The notes beneath the pieces are model-generated. The model was not told where the DNA came from. It did no database searches and worked only from the letters and a program-made list of their open reading frames with translations. The translations under genes and the position numbers were made by a program. Below, in pieces: positions 34,225-43,370 of a stretch of 64,000 nt of DNA (position 1 is the stretch's first letter; every line of letters starts with the position of its first letter). The DNA is from Mycobacterium sp. SMC-4. GTDB taxonomy: Bacteria > Actinomycetota > Actinomycetes > Mycobacteriales > Mycobacteriaceae. The stretch lies in NCBI RefSeq assembly GCF_025263265.1, contig NZ_CP079869.1, forward strand, positions 1,736,001 through 1,800,000, given 5' to 3'.

Positions 34225-35417
34225 TGGATTTCGCACGGGTGGAACTGGCCGACGAGGACCAGAGGTTCCAGGACGAGCTTCGCGGTTTCCTGAGTGAGAT
34301 CGTCACCGAGGAGGTGATCCGCCGCGAGCGGGAGACCGGGGACAATTTCGACGAAGGGGTACACCTGGCGCTCGGAGCCGCCGGCTACCTCGACCGCGAC
34401 TGGAATCCGGATTGCCCCAACCCGTTCACTCGCTTGCAGCGCCGGATCTGGGAGTTGGAGAAGCGGCGGGCTCACGTTCCGTGGGTGACCTCGGGCACGA
34501 CGGCGATGATCTCCAAGTCGGTGCAGAAGTTCGGTTCGGCCGAGCTGAAGGACGAAGTGCTGCCCAAGGTCTACAGCGGACACGTGCGGATGTGCCTGGG
34601 GTACACCGAACCCGAAGGCGGTTCGGACGTTGCGAGCTGCAAGACCCGGGCCGTGCGCGACGGTGACGAGTGGATCATCAATGGGTCCAAGATGTTCACC
34701 ACAGGTGCGCACAACTGCCAGTACGTCTTCTTGATCACCAACACCGACCCGGTCGCACCGAAACACTCGAGCCTGACGATGTTCCTGGTGCCGCTGGACA
34801 CCCCGGGCATCGAGATCCAGGGCATCCGCACCGTGGACGGAGACCGCACCAACATCGTCTATTACAGCGACGTGCGGGTCAACGACCGCTACCGCCTCGG
34901 CGGGGTCAACGAGGGTTGGAAAGTCGTGCGCGAACCGCTCGACGCCGAACACGGTGCGGTGGAAGCCGCCGACGACGGCCTGCAGGACGTGTCGATCATG
35001 ATGCACCAGGCCAACTTCATGGCCACCGCGGTCGACACGGCCGCCCGCACGTCGGCCGTTGCAGGTCCCAACGGGAAAAGGCTGATCGACGACGGCGCCG
35101 TGTCGTACCGACTGGGCCGCAGCGTCGCCCGGTTGGAAGCCGCGTTGTCGGCGCCGAGCATCTTCGGCCGGGTCGCCCTGGCACAGACGATGCGCGACAT
35201 CTCGCCGGAGCTGATGGACATCGTGGGTGCAGCCTCGGCGCTGCCGGTCGGAACCGAGGGTGCTGCCGACGACGGGGCCTCGGAGTACATCTACCGGTTC
35301 GCGCCGCTGGTCGGGATTTACGGCGGAACCCTGGAGGTGTTCCGCAACATGATTGCCCAATACGTGCTCGGCCTGGGAAAGCCCAATTACTCGCCGCCGG
35401 CGAAGAAGGTGTCGTGA
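34224..35417 (+). CDS. Acyl-CoA dehydrogenase, partner subunit of heteromeric ACAD
   Basis: A 397-residue ACAD. LGYTEPEGGSDVASCKT (about 130) is the flavin-contact signature, and YGGTLEVFRNMIAQ near the C-terminus corresponds to the GTxEIxRN block with one-residue shifts typical of the heteromeric ACADs. It is coupled (TGATG) to the truncated ACAD before it and overlaps the P450 after it (GTGA). Together the two ACADs should desaturate a bulky acyl-CoA in this operon. Confidence 0.88.
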   Translation: MDFARVELADEDQRFQDELRGFLSEIVTEEVIRRERETGDNFDEGVHLALGAAGYLDRDWNPDCPNPFTRLQRRIWELEKRRAHVPWVTSGTTAMISKSVQKFGSAELKDEVLPKVYSGHVRMCLGYTEPEGGSDVASCKTRAVRDGDEWIINGSKMFTTGAHNCQYVFLITNTDPVAPKHSSLTMFLVPLDTPGIEIQGIRTVDGDRTNIVYYSDVRVNDRYRLGGVNEGWKVVREPLDAEHGAVEAADDGLQDVSIMMHQANFMATAVDTAARTSAVAGPNGKRLIDDGAVSYRLGRSVARLEAALSAPSIFGRVALAQTMRDISPELMDIVGAASALPVGTEGAADDGASEYIYRFAPLVGIYGGTLEVFRNMIAQYVLGLGKPNYSPPAKKVS

Positions 35418-36619
35418 GCGCTGCAACGGTTTGCTTCGACCCGTTCTCCGATGACTTCTTCAGCTCGCCCTACGCAACGTACCGGCGGATGCGTGCGGAA
35501 GCGCCGGTGTACTACAGCGAGCAGTTCGACTTCTACGCGCTGACCCGCCACCAGGATGTCGCCGCGGCGTTCAAGGACCACGAGACGTTCTCGTCAGCCT
35601 ACGGTGTCGATCTCGCCGAAGTGCGAAAGGGGGAAGTGACCGAGCACGGGTCGATCATCGCCATGGACCCGCCCGCGCACCGGCGGATGCGCAGCCTGCT
35701 GAACAAGGTGTTCACCCCGCGCGCGATCGAAGCGCACCGCGGGCTGGTGACCCGGCTGATCGACAAGCACCTGGCCGCACTGGACCCCGACGGCTTCGAC
35801 TTCGTGCAGGACTTCTCCGCATTGTTCCCCGTCGACATCATGACCACCATGCAGGGCGTGCCCGATGAAGATCACCAGCAGGTCCGGCTGTGGATCGACG
35901 AGCTGTTGCACCGCGAGCACGGTGGGGTCGACATGACCGAGGCCGGCAAGAAGGCCGGCGTCGACATGGCCGTGTACTACTACCAGCTGATCAAACAGCG
36001 CCGCGAGGACCTCGGCGACGACCTGCTGAGCAAGCTGATCACCGCTGAAATCGAACGGGACAACGGGGTCATGGAGTCGTTGACCAACATCGAGATCACC
36101 GAGTTCGCGATGCTTTTGGGCGGCGCCGGGGCAGAGACCGTCACCAAGCTGCTCGGCAGCGCCGCTGTGGTGTTCGCCGAGGATCCCGGGCAGTGGCAGA
36201 AGCTGCTCGACGACCGCAGCAAGATCCCGTTCGCTGTGGAGGAATTGCTGCGCTACGAGGCACCTGCGCAGTACAACGTGCGGTGCACCCTGCGCGAAGT
36301 CGAATTGCACGGGGTGACCATCCCGGCGGGCAAACCCGTCTTCTTGGTCGGGGGTTCGGCCAACCGCGACCCTGAGGCCTGGACCGATGCGGACGCCTTC
36401 GACATCGACCGGGACCGTACCCAGGCGCAGAACCTGGGCTTGGGCTACGGGATTCACAGTTGTCTCGGTGCGGCGTTGGCGCGCATGGAAAGTGCGGTCG
36501 CGCTGGATCGGATGCTGGACTTCATGCCGCGCTACGAAGTCGACCGGAGCCGGTGCACCCGCGTCAACATGCAGAACGTCGCCGGGTGGCGCAACGTGCC
36601 GGTGCGGGTACTGCGCTAG
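35414..36619 (+). CDS. Cytochrome P450, last gene of the operon
   Basis: A 401-residue P450. Cys350 in LGYGIHSCLGAALARME is the haem ligand (Leu replaces the usual Phe at the first position). The I-helix reads LLGGAGAETVTKL, with Glu-Thr as the acid-alcohol pair. EELLRYEAP is the ExxR motif. The GTG overlaps the ACAD stop, so it belongs to the seven-gene operon. No ferredoxin or ferredoxin reductase gene is near, so electrons must come from elsewhere. Its end is 3 bp from the convergent thiolase-like gene. Confidence 0.9.
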   Translation: MSAATVCFDPFSDDFFSSPYATYRRMRAEAPVYYSEQFDFYALTRHQDVAAAFKDHETFSSAYGVDLAEVRKGEVTEHGSIIAMDPPAHRRMRSLLNKVFTPRAIEAHRGLVTRLIDKHLAALDPDGFDFVQDFSALFPVDIMTTMQGVPDEDHQQVRLWIDELLHREHGGVDMTEAGKKAGVDMAVYYYQLIKQRREDLGDDLLSKLITAEIERDNGVMESLTNIEITEFAMLLGGAGAETVTKLLGSAAVVFAEDPGQWQKLLDDRSKIPFAVEELLRYEAPAQYNVRCTLREVELHGVTIPAGKPVFLVGGSANRDPEAWTDADAFDIDRDRTQAQNLGLGYGIHSCLGAALARMESAVALDRMLDFMPRYEVDRSRCTRVNMQNVAGWRNVPVRVLR

Positions 36620-36622
36620 GAC

Positions 36623-37768
36623 TCAGGTGGTCAGGATGGTCGCGCCAGCGGTGCCCGGTGCGCCGTACAGCTGGGCGAACCCGACTTTCGGTGCGCCAGG
36701 GATCTGCCGGTCGCCGGCCTGACCGCGCAGCTGACGCACGATCTCGTGGATCTGGCGCAACCCGGACGCGCCGATCGGCTCTCCGTTGGCCAGCAGCCCG
36801 CCGTCGGTGTTGACCGGCATCGCGCCGCCGATCTCGGTGACACCCTCGGCGATCAGCTTCTCCTGGTCGCCGTCAGCACAGAAACCGCACTCGGCCATGT
36901 GGATGACCTCGGCTCCGGCGTCGGTGTCCTGCAACTGGATGATGTCAACGTCCGACGGTGCGATACCGGCCTTTTCGAACGCCGCCCGCGCGGCGTAGAC
37001 GGTGGGGGCCACGTCCTCGTCGACCGGTGCAAACGTCGTGTTGACCTCGTAGGCGCCGTATTTGCGGGTGCGCACTTCCACCGCGCGCACGAAAACCGGC
37101 TTGTCGGTGTACCGGTGCGCGATGTCGGCGCGGCACATCACTACGGCGGCCGCACCTTCGTCAGGTGAGCAGAACATGTACTGCGTCAGCGGGTAGTTGA
37201 GCATCGGCGAGTTCAGAATCGACTCTTCATCGATGGGCTTGCGCCGGAATGCATTCGGGTTCAGAGCTCCGTTGCGCAGGTTCTTGTTGACCACCTTGGC
37301 CAGCGTCCGGTGGTCGATGCCGTGCTCGTGCAAGTACCGGTTGGCCTTCATGCCGAAGAACTGGGTGGTCAGGTACTGGCCGTTCTCGGCATACCAGCTC
37401 GGCATGCCCACCAGCGCCGGATCTTCGGTGAATGCACCGCGTGGGTGCTTGTCCAAGCCGACGGCGATGCCGATGTCGTAGTCGCCCAGGCGGATTCCGT
37501 CAGCACAGGCCTTGGTGGCGCTGGCGGCGGTGGCGCACGCGTTGAACACGTTGGTGAACGGAATCCCCGACAGTCCCACCATGCCAACGATGGCGTCAGG
37601 GTTGGCCACGGTCCAGCTGCCGCCGACCCCGAACTGGATATCGCTCCACTCGACGCCGGCGTCGGCGATCGCCGCGGTGATCGCGTCGACGCCCATCTCC
37701 ATCGCGGTCTTGCCCTCGAACCTGCCGAACGGGTGTAGACCCACACCGATGATCGCTACGTCGTGCAT
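36623..37768 (-). CDS. Thiolase-fold lipid-transfer protein (SCP-x/Ltp family)
   Basis: A 381-residue thiolase-superfamily protein of the Ltp type. The first cysteine is kept (C78 in NACATAASA). The GHP histidine block has become GEPIGASG (from 329) and the final CxG block has become LYGAPGTAG (Tyr368), so it cannot be a normal thiolase. This matches the Ltp2-like retro-aldolases that split steroid side chains, where tyrosines do the chemistry. Those enzymes need a DUF35 partner, and I see no such gene in the window. ATG 37768 follows GGAAGGAA. A shared-motif operator lies about 42 bp upstream. Confidence 0.85.
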   Translation of the reverse strand: MHDVAIIGVGLHPFGRFEGKTAMEMGVDAITAAIADAGVEWSDIQFGVGGSWTVANPDAIVGMVGLSGIPFTNVFNACATAASATKACADGIRLGDYDIGIAVGLDKHPRGAFTEDPALVGMPSWYAENGQYLTTQFFGMKANRYLHEHGIDHRTLAKVVNKNLRNGALNPNAFRRKPIDEESILNSPMLNYPLTQYMFCSPDEGAAAVVMCRADIAHRYTDKPVFVRAVEVRTRKYGAYEVNTTFAPVDEDVAPTVYAARAAFEKAGIAPSDVDIIQLQDTDAGAEVIHMAECGFCADGDQEKLIAEGVTEIGGAMPVNTDGGLLANGEPIGASGLRQIHEIVRQLRGQAGDRQIPGAPKVGFAQLYGAPGTAGATILTT

Positions 37769-37808
37769 TGCTGTGGGATTCCTTCCGGGCAAAACAAGCT
37801 GATGGTGC

Positions 37809-37827
37809 AACGGTAAATGTTACGGTA
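37809..37827. promoter_or_regulatory. TACTGTAA-type operator upstream of the Ltp gene
   Basis: On the minus strand TACCGTAA-CAT-TTACCGTT, 13 of 16 arm positions, with the same right arm as the site at 41769. TACCGT (37815-37810, minus) fits a -10 box, giving a start near 37803 and a roughly 35-nt leader for the Ltp gene. The stop codon of the upstream NYN gene lies inside the site. Confidence 0.65.
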
Positions 37828-38239
37828 ATTCCCGTTGGTCGGGAACCGCCGGGCTGCCCTCTGCCGATGGCGGATCGATCATCTGCCGCAGGCGCTCGGC
37901 GGGGAATACCGTCGCGCCCGCAGCACGCACCCGCTCTGCCAGTCCGCGATCGGAGGTGGCGACCTGGACGCTGCAGGGATCAGCCATACCGGAGAGCAGC
38001 CTGAGGATCTCGTCATCGGCCGAGTTCGGCGCCGCGACCGCAGCGTGGGTGACCGTGATGACCGTCGAACCCAGAGGCGGCGACGGCGGCTTCTCGAAGA
38101 CCACCGTCACGTCGAGCTGCTCGGCCGATGCCCACTGATCGAGGTTTTCGACCAGGGCGGCCATCGCGCGGCGCCGGTGGCGCCACCACCCGTCGGGCCG
38201 GCAGCCGATCACATTCATGCCATCGACAATCCAGTGCAC
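37820..38239 (-). CDS. NYN (PIN-like) RNA-binding/nuclease-fold protein
   Basis: A 139-residue protein of the YacP-like NYN family. It begins HWIVDGMNVIGCRPDGWW, with the first acidic residue of a PIN-type metal site (Asp6); DDEILRL and VATSDRGLAERVRAAG supply the others. Such proteins are thought to act on RNA. The GTG at 38239 is chosen because the family N-terminus starts right there; AGGAG lies 14 nt upstream. It is divergent from the molybdopterin enzyme and seems unrelated to the catabolic genes around it, an apparent housekeeping insertion in the cluster. Confidence 0.8.
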   Translation of the reverse strand: MHWIVDGMNVIGCRPDGWWRHRRRAMAALVENLDQWASAEQLDVTVVFEKPPSPPLGSTVITVTHAAVAAPNSADDEILRLLSGMADPCSVQVATSDRGLAERVRAAGATVFPAERLRQMIDPPSAEGSPAVPDQRELP

Positions 38240-38286
38240 TGTGCGCAGACTATCTCCTAGCAGTGCTTTTCCGAGAGGCTTCTGAC

Positions 38287-40470
38287 ATGGCACCCACCGT
38301 CGAGCACAAAGTGACCTTCTGCCGGATCTGTGAACCGCTGTGCGGCATGATCGCCACCGTCGAGGACGGCACCCTCACCGCACTGCGTCCGGACAAGGAT
38401 CATCCGCTCTCGGCCGGCTTCGCGTGCCAGAAGGGCATCGCGTTCACCGAGGTGGTCAACGACCCTGACCGTGTCACCGTGCCGTTGCGCCGCACCCCGA
38501 CCGGGTTCGAACAGGTCAGCTGGGACGAGGCGCTGGGTGACATCGCCGGGCGCCTCTCGACGATCCTCGCCGATCGCGGGCCCGGCGCGGTGGGGTGGTA
38601 CATGGGCAACCCCGGTGCGTTCAGCTATGGCCACGTGATGTCGGCGCTGGCCTTCATCAAGGGTCTGGGGCGGGGCACGCACTTCTACACGGCCTCGTCC
38701 CAGGACACCAACAGCCGGCTGATGGCCAGTCAATTGCTCTACGGCACCGTGACGTCGGTGCCGATTCCGGACCTGAACCGCACTGATCTGCTCGTCGTGA
38801 TGGGGGCAAACCCGGTGGTGTCGCACGGCAGTTTCCTGACCGCTCCGCGGATCAAGGACCGCATGCACGACATCGTCAAACGCGGCGGGCGGGTGTTGGT
38901 CATCGATCCACGCCGCACCGAGACCGCGGCCCAGTTCCAGTGGTGCGGCATTGTGCCCGACACCGACTCGTTGCTGTTGTTGTCGCTTCTGCAGGTGCTT
39001 TTCGCCGAGAATCTCGCCGACATCGACCACCTCGAGGCCGTCGCCGACGGGGTTGGGTGGCTGCGCACCCAGGTGCGAGAGTTCACCCCCGAGACGACCG
39101 CGTCGGCGACCGGGATCGATGCCGAGGCAGTGCGCGGGCTGGCGCGTGACCTGGCGTCGACGCCACGGGCCGCGATCTACGGACGGCTCGGTACCTGCGT
39201 CGGCCGCTACGGCACGCTGACGTCGTATTTGATCGATGTGGTGAATCTGGTGGCGGGCAACCTCGATCGGCCCGGGGGTTCGGTGTTCGGCAGCCTCGAA
39301 CTGCCCGGCGAACAGTGGGTCAGCACCGCGATGGGGGCGGTGTTGCGCAGGACCTACCGGCGTCGGCGTTCGCGGGTCGGTGCGGTGCCTGCCCTGATCG
39401 GTTCCGAACCGGCTGCGCTGATGGCCAAGGAGATCCTCACTCCGGGCCAGCGCCAGATCCGGGCTCTGTTCATCAGTGCGGGCAACCCGGTGCTCTCGGT
39501 GCCCAACGGCGATGAACTGGAGTCGGCGCTGCGCTCACTGGATCTGTCGGTGGCGCTGGACTTCTATCTGACCGAGACCACCGCGCAGTGCGACTACGTG
39601 TTGCCGGTGACCACAATGTACGAGCGCGACGACTTCCCGTTGACGTTCCAGTTGTTCCAGGCCACGCCGTTCCGGCAGGCCACCGAGGCAGTCGTCGCGC
39701 CAGTCGGGCAGTCCCGGCCGGAGTCGCAGATCGTCGGCGAGCTGATCGAGCGGATGTCCGGCCGGGCGCCGGTGTTCACCGCAATGTCGGCACTCGGCAA
39801 GGCCATGAACCGGATCGGGGCGGGGTTCACGGTTCGGCGCGTCGTCGACGGCATCATCCGAGTTGCCGGCGGGGGAGACCGGTTCGGATTGCGGCGCGGT
39901 GGCCTGACATTCGATCGGCTGACCCGCGAGTATCCGCACGGCAAGATCCTCGACCCGCATCTGGGCACCGGACGTCTGCGCCGGGTCATCGGCTATCGCA
40001 GTCGTCGAATTCAACTGCAGCACCGAGATATCGCCGAACAGATTCGGTTGCTGGCAGCGCAGCGGTACCCGCGGGACTACCCGCTGCGACTGATCGGGAT
40101 GCGCGAAACCCGTTCGGAGAACTCGTGGATGCACAACGCACCGTTGCTGATGCGCGGCGAGCGCGGTCACCACGGTCTGATGCATGTCGACGATGCCGCC
40201 GAATGCGGGGTCGACGACGGAGCGTTCGTACGCGTCAGTTCGCCCTACGGCGAGATCACCGTTGCGGTCAATCTGACCAAGGACATCACGGCGGGGGTGA
40301 TCGCGCTGCCGCACGGCTGGGGTCACAAGGGCACAGGGGGCTGGCAGCTGGCCAACAAGGCCGGCGGGGCCAACGTCAACCGGTTGACCTCGAGCGATCC
40401 GGCTGATGTCGAGCCGCTGAGCGGCATGGCGTGGCTGACGGGTGTCCCGGTGCGCGTCGAACCTGTCTAA
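38287..40470 (+). CDS. Molybdopterin oxidoreductase with one [4Fe-4S] cluster
   Basis: A 727-residue enzyme of the DMSO reductase superfamily. CRICEPLCGM (starting at residue 12) with a fourth Cys in FACQKG (about 48) binds a [4Fe-4S] cluster, and GANPVVSHG and related blocks bind the bis-MGD cofactor. The C-terminal domain (about 600-727) contains GWGHKGTGGWQLANKAGG, a cofactor-contact region. Similar single-subunit proteins in mycobacteria (e.g. Rv0197) have no assigned substrate. No partner subunits are nearby, which suggests a cytoplasmic enzyme using a soluble donor. The start at 38287 is the first ATG matching the family N-terminus. No copy of the shared operator precedes it. Confidence 0.85.
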   Translation: MAPTVEHKVTFCRICEPLCGMIATVEDGTLTALRPDKDHPLSAGFACQKGIAFTEVVNDPDRVTVPLRRTPTGFEQVSWDEALGDIAGRLSTILADRGPGAVGWYMGNPGAFSYGHVMSALAFIKGLGRGTHFYTASSQDTNSRLMASQLLYGTVTSVPIPDLNRTDLLVVMGANPVVSHGSFLTAPRIKDRMHDIVKRGGRVLVIDPRRTETAAQFQWCGIVPDTDSLLLLSLLQVLFAENLADIDHLEAVADGVGWLRTQVREFTPETTASATGIDAEAVRGLARDLASTPRAAIYGRLGTCVGRYGTLTSYLIDVVNLVAGNLDRPGGSVFGSLELPGEQWVSTAMGAVLRRTYRRRRSRVGAVPALIGSEPAALMAKEILTPGQRQIRALFISAGNPVLSVPNGDELESALRSLDLSVALDFYLTETTAQCDYVLPVTTMYERDDFPLTFQLFQATPFRQATEAVVAPVGQSRPESQIVGELIERMSGRAPVFTAMSALGKAMNRIGAGFTVRRVVDGIIRVAGGGDRFGLRRGGLTFDRLTREYPHGKILDPHLGTGRLRRVIGYRSRRIQLQHRDIAEQIRLLAAQRYPRDYPLRLIGMRETRSENSWMHNAPLLMRGERGHHGLMHVDDAAECGVDDGAFVRVSSPYGEITVAVNLTKDITAGVIALPHGWGHKGTGGWQLANKAGGANVNRLTSSDPADVEPLSGMAWLTGVPVRVEPV

Positions 40471-40486
40471 CTGTGCGGTCGGAACC

Positions 40487-41710
40487 TCAGGCGATGGCGC
40501 CGCGGTCTTTGAGTGCTTCGATACGATCCCAGTCCAATCCGAGCTCCATCAGCACGATCTCGGTGTGCTCGGATGCTTGCGGAGCCCGTGACGTCTCCAG
40601 CGGCTCATGGTTGAACTGGACCGGGCCGCGCACCACCTTGAACGGCGCGCCGCCGTCACCGGCCTGGACCTCGACGACCATGTCGTTGGCCAGCGCCTGC
40701 TCGTCGGTGCCCAAGTCGATCAGGCTCTGGAACGGCGCCCACTGACCCTTCATCGTCTTCAGGTGCTGGCGCCAGAACTCGAAGGGCTTGCTGCGGATCG
40801 ACTCGGCAATCAACAGCGCTGCTTCCTCGGAGTTCTCGATCAGCGGCATCACATCGTTGAACCGCGGGTCGTCTGCGAGCTCGGGCAGCCCGAGATGCTC
40901 GAACGCGTCGCGGATGTAGCCGGTCGGGCTCACGATGCACAGGTTGATGGTGCCGCCGTCGGACGTCAGATAGTTCGCCATGAACGGGTTGACCGAGCTG
41001 ACCGAGTTCGGCATCAGCGAGCGCATCGTCTCACCGGTCTCCATGCCCTGGGTCACGCTGGCTCCGGCCGCCCACCACGCAGTCGAGAGCAGCGACACGT
41101 CGAGTTCGATGGCCTGACCGGTACGCTCGCGATGAAACAACGCTGCCGAGATTCCGCCGGCGATGTTCATCCCGCCGATCGAGTCGCCGAACGCGGGAAT
41201 ACCCTGCGACAGTGCGCCACCGATCTCCTCGGGGGTCAGCGCGTGCCCGACGCCGCTCCGTGTCCAGAACGCGGTGCCGTCGAAGCCGCCGGTGTCGCGC
41301 TCGGGACCCTTGTCGCCGTACGCGCTGCCTCGGGCGTAGATGATGTTCGGGTTGACCGCGCGGATGTGTTCGATGTCGAACTTGTTCTTCTGTCGCTGCG
41401 CGGGCATGTAGTTGGTCAAGAACACGTCAGCGGTCTTGGCCAGTTCGTAGAGCACTTCCTGGCCCTCCGGGAGAGACACGTCGATCCCGACGCTGCGCTT
41501 ACCGCGGTTCGGGTGCTCGATCAACGGGTGGCGGTCGGGGTCGAGTTGGAACCCGCCCATGTTGATGAAGCCGCGCTGGGTGTCGCCGCGCACCGGATGC
41601 TCGACCTTGATCACGTCTGCTCCCCAGTCGGCCAGGATCGCGCCGGCCGCAGGGACGAACGTGAACTGCGCAACCTCAAGGACGCGAACGCCCTCCATCA
41701 CCTTGATCAA
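40487..41710 (-). CDS. CaiB/BaiF family CoA-transferase (class III)
   Basis: A 407-residue family III CoA-transferase. MEGVRVLEVAQFTFVPAAGAI, the NRGKRSVGIDVSL block and GGFDGTAFWTRSG are family features. The start is ambiguous: TTG 41710 is in frame, and GTG 41701 or ATG 41698 give the more usual N-terminus. It is divergent from the aldehyde dehydrogenase at 41834, and the two share an operator at 41769-41787. It probably attaches CoA to the acid formed by that dehydrogenase, which is inference from the arrangement. Confidence 0.87.
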   Translation of the reverse strand: MIKVMEGVRVLEVAQFTFVPAAGAILADWGADVIKVEHPVRGDTQRGFINMGGFQLDPDRHPLIEHPNRGKRSVGIDVSLPEGQEVLYELAKTADVFLTNYMPAQRQKNKFDIEHIRAVNPNIIYARGSAYGDKGPERDTGGFDGTAFWTRSGVGHALTPEEIGGALSQGIPAFGDSIGGMNIAGGISAALFHRERTGQAIELDVSLLSTAWWAAGASVTQGMETGETMRSLMPNSVSSVNPFMANYLTSDGGTINLCIVSPTGYIRDAFEHLGLPELADDPRFNDVMPLIENSEEAALLIAESIRSKPFEFWRQHLKTMKGQWAPFQSLIDLGTDEQALANDMVVEVQAGDGGAPFKVVRGPVQFNHEPLETSRAPQASEHTEIVLMELGLDWDRIEALKDRGAIA

Positions 41711-41768
41711 AGGCCTGTCCCTTCTGACGACGCTGTCGAACGGTTGTCGGAAGTCTAGCCCAGCTTCA

Positions 41769-41787
41769 TACTGTAATGTTTACCGTT
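41769..41787. promoter_or_regulatory. TACTGTAA-type operator between CoA-transferase and ALDH genes
   Basis: TACTGTAA-TGT-TTACCGTT, with a perfect left arm and 6 of 8 in the right arm. TACCGT (41781-41786, plus) fits a -10 box about 48 nt before the ALDH start at 41834, and TACAGT (41775-41770, minus) fits one for the CoA-transferase. A single dimer could therefore block both directions. Confidence 0.7.
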
Positions 41788-41833
41788 GTGCGCCCAAGAA
41801 ATGGTCGCGCTGAAGGGCGACCGAAGGTGCCAG

Positions 41834-43354
41834 ATGAGCGAAACCGTCATCGAGCTGGGGCGCCGCGCCGCACAGCGAGCCGAGCGCCGGATGCTCATCG
41901 GGGGCGAGCTCGTCGTCGCGGCATCAGGTGCGGAGTTCGACAACCTCAGTCCCGCAACCGGCGCGGTGCTCGGGGTGACTGCCGCCGCCGATGCCATCGA
42001 CATGGACCGGGCCATCGGTGCGGCCCGGTCCGCTTTCGACACCTCGGACTGGTCCACCAATCGGGCGCTGCGGCGACGCTGCCTCGCGCAGCTGCAGGCG
42101 GCCCTGGAAGCCGAGCAGGAACTGCTGCGCGAGGAGCTGATCGCCGAGACCGGCGCGCCGGTGATGACCACGCATTCCGCGCAACTGGATTGGCCGCTGG
42201 CCGAATCCCTGCGTTATCCGGCCCAGTTGATCGACAGCTACGACTGGGAGCGCGTTCTCGCCGGTGGCGGGTTGTTCGGGGAACGCAACATCCGCACGGT
42301 CGTCAAGGAACCGGTCGGTGTGGTGGCCGCTGTGACACCCTCCAACTTCCCGATCGAGGTGATCCTCAACAAACTGGGCCCGGCGCTGGCCACCGGCAAC
42401 ACTGTCGTCCTCAAGCCCGATCCGCACACGCCCTGGAACGCCACTCGGCTCGGCCGACTCATCGCCGAGCACACCGACATCCCGCCCGGGGTGGTCAACG
42501 TGATCAGTACGCCGTGCAACGCGGTCGCCGGCCTGCTCGGCACCGACCCGCGGGTGGATCTGGTGTCGTTCACCGGGTCCACCGCGGTCGGCAAGACGCT
42601 GATGCGCCAGGGCGCCGAGACGATGAAGCGGATGTTCCTCGAGCTCGGCGGCAAGTCGGCGGCGATTGTGCTCGATGACGCCAACCCCGCCGTGATCGTG
42701 CCGACCGCGATCGGGGTGTGTGTGCACGCCGGGCAGGCGTGCGCGGCAACCAGCCGGATGCTGGTGCACCGATCGCTCTATGATCAGGCGGTGGCCGACA
42801 TCTCCGATGCGTATCAGCATGTGCCCGTGGGTGATCCGGCCGATCCCGGGACGCTGGTGGGTCCGGTGATCAGCGCCGCGCAGAAGGACCGCGTGCTGAG
42901 CGCGATCGACGGGGCGCGGTGTGCGGGTGCCCAGATCACCGTCGGCGGCGGACCCGTCGACGGACTCCCCGAGTACCTGGCCGGCGGTCACTTCGTGGCG
43001 CCCACGGTCGTGACCGGGATCGACAACAGGGCCGCCGTCGCCCAGCAGGAGATCTTCGGCCCGGTTCTGGTGGTGCTGCCGTTCGACGACGACGACGATG
43101 CCGTGCGGATCGCCAACGACAGTCCGTTCGGTCTGGCCGGCGCGGTGATGTCGCGCTCGGAGGAACGGGGGATGGCCATTGCGCGGCGCGTGCGCACGGG
43201 GGCGTTCGGCGTCAACGGCGGCATGTTCTACGGCGCTGACGCCCCCTTCGGTGGGTACAAGAGCAGCGGCGTCGGCCGGCAGTGCGGCGTGGAGGGCTTC
43301 GGTCAGTACCTGGAGACCAAGACCATCGCCCGCCGGGAGCGCCGAAAATTCTGA
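41834..43354 (+). CDS. Aldehyde dehydrogenase
   Basis: A 506-residue NAD(P)-dependent aldehyde dehydrogenase. TPSNFPIEV (about 168) starts the cofactor-binding block, FTGSTAVGK (246-254) is the glycine loop, Glu270 (LELGGKS) the general base and Cys303 (GQACAAT) the nucleophile. The reading frame continues upstream to 41786, but the ATG at 41834 is preferred because GAAGG precedes it by 5 nt and the -10 box of the shared operator overlaps the earlier start. Divergent from the CoA-transferase. Confidence 0.9.
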   Translation: MSETVIELGRRAAQRAERRMLIGGELVVAASGAEFDNLSPATGAVLGVTAAADAIDMDRAIGAARSAFDTSDWSTNRALRRRCLAQLQAALEAEQELLREELIAETGAPVMTTHSAQLDWPLAESLRYPAQLIDSYDWERVLAGGGLFGERNIRTVVKEPVGVVAAVTPSNFPIEVILNKLGPALATGNTVVLKPDPHTPWNATRLGRLIAEHTDIPPGVVNVISTPCNAVAGLLGTDPRVDLVSFTGSTAVGKTLMRQGAETMKRMFLELGGKSAAIVLDDANPAVIVPTAIGVCVHAGQACAATSRMLVHRSLYDQAVADISDAYQHVPVGDPADPGTLVGPVISAAQKDRVLSAIDGARCAGAQITVGGGPVDGLPEYLAGGHFVAPTVVTGIDNRAAVAQQEIFGPVLVVLPFDDDDDAVRIANDSPFGLAGAVMSRSEERGMAIARRVRTGAFGVNGGMFYGADAPFGGYKSSGVGRQCGVEGFGQYLETKTIARRERRKF

Positions 43355-43370
43355 CCTCTTCCCATACCGT

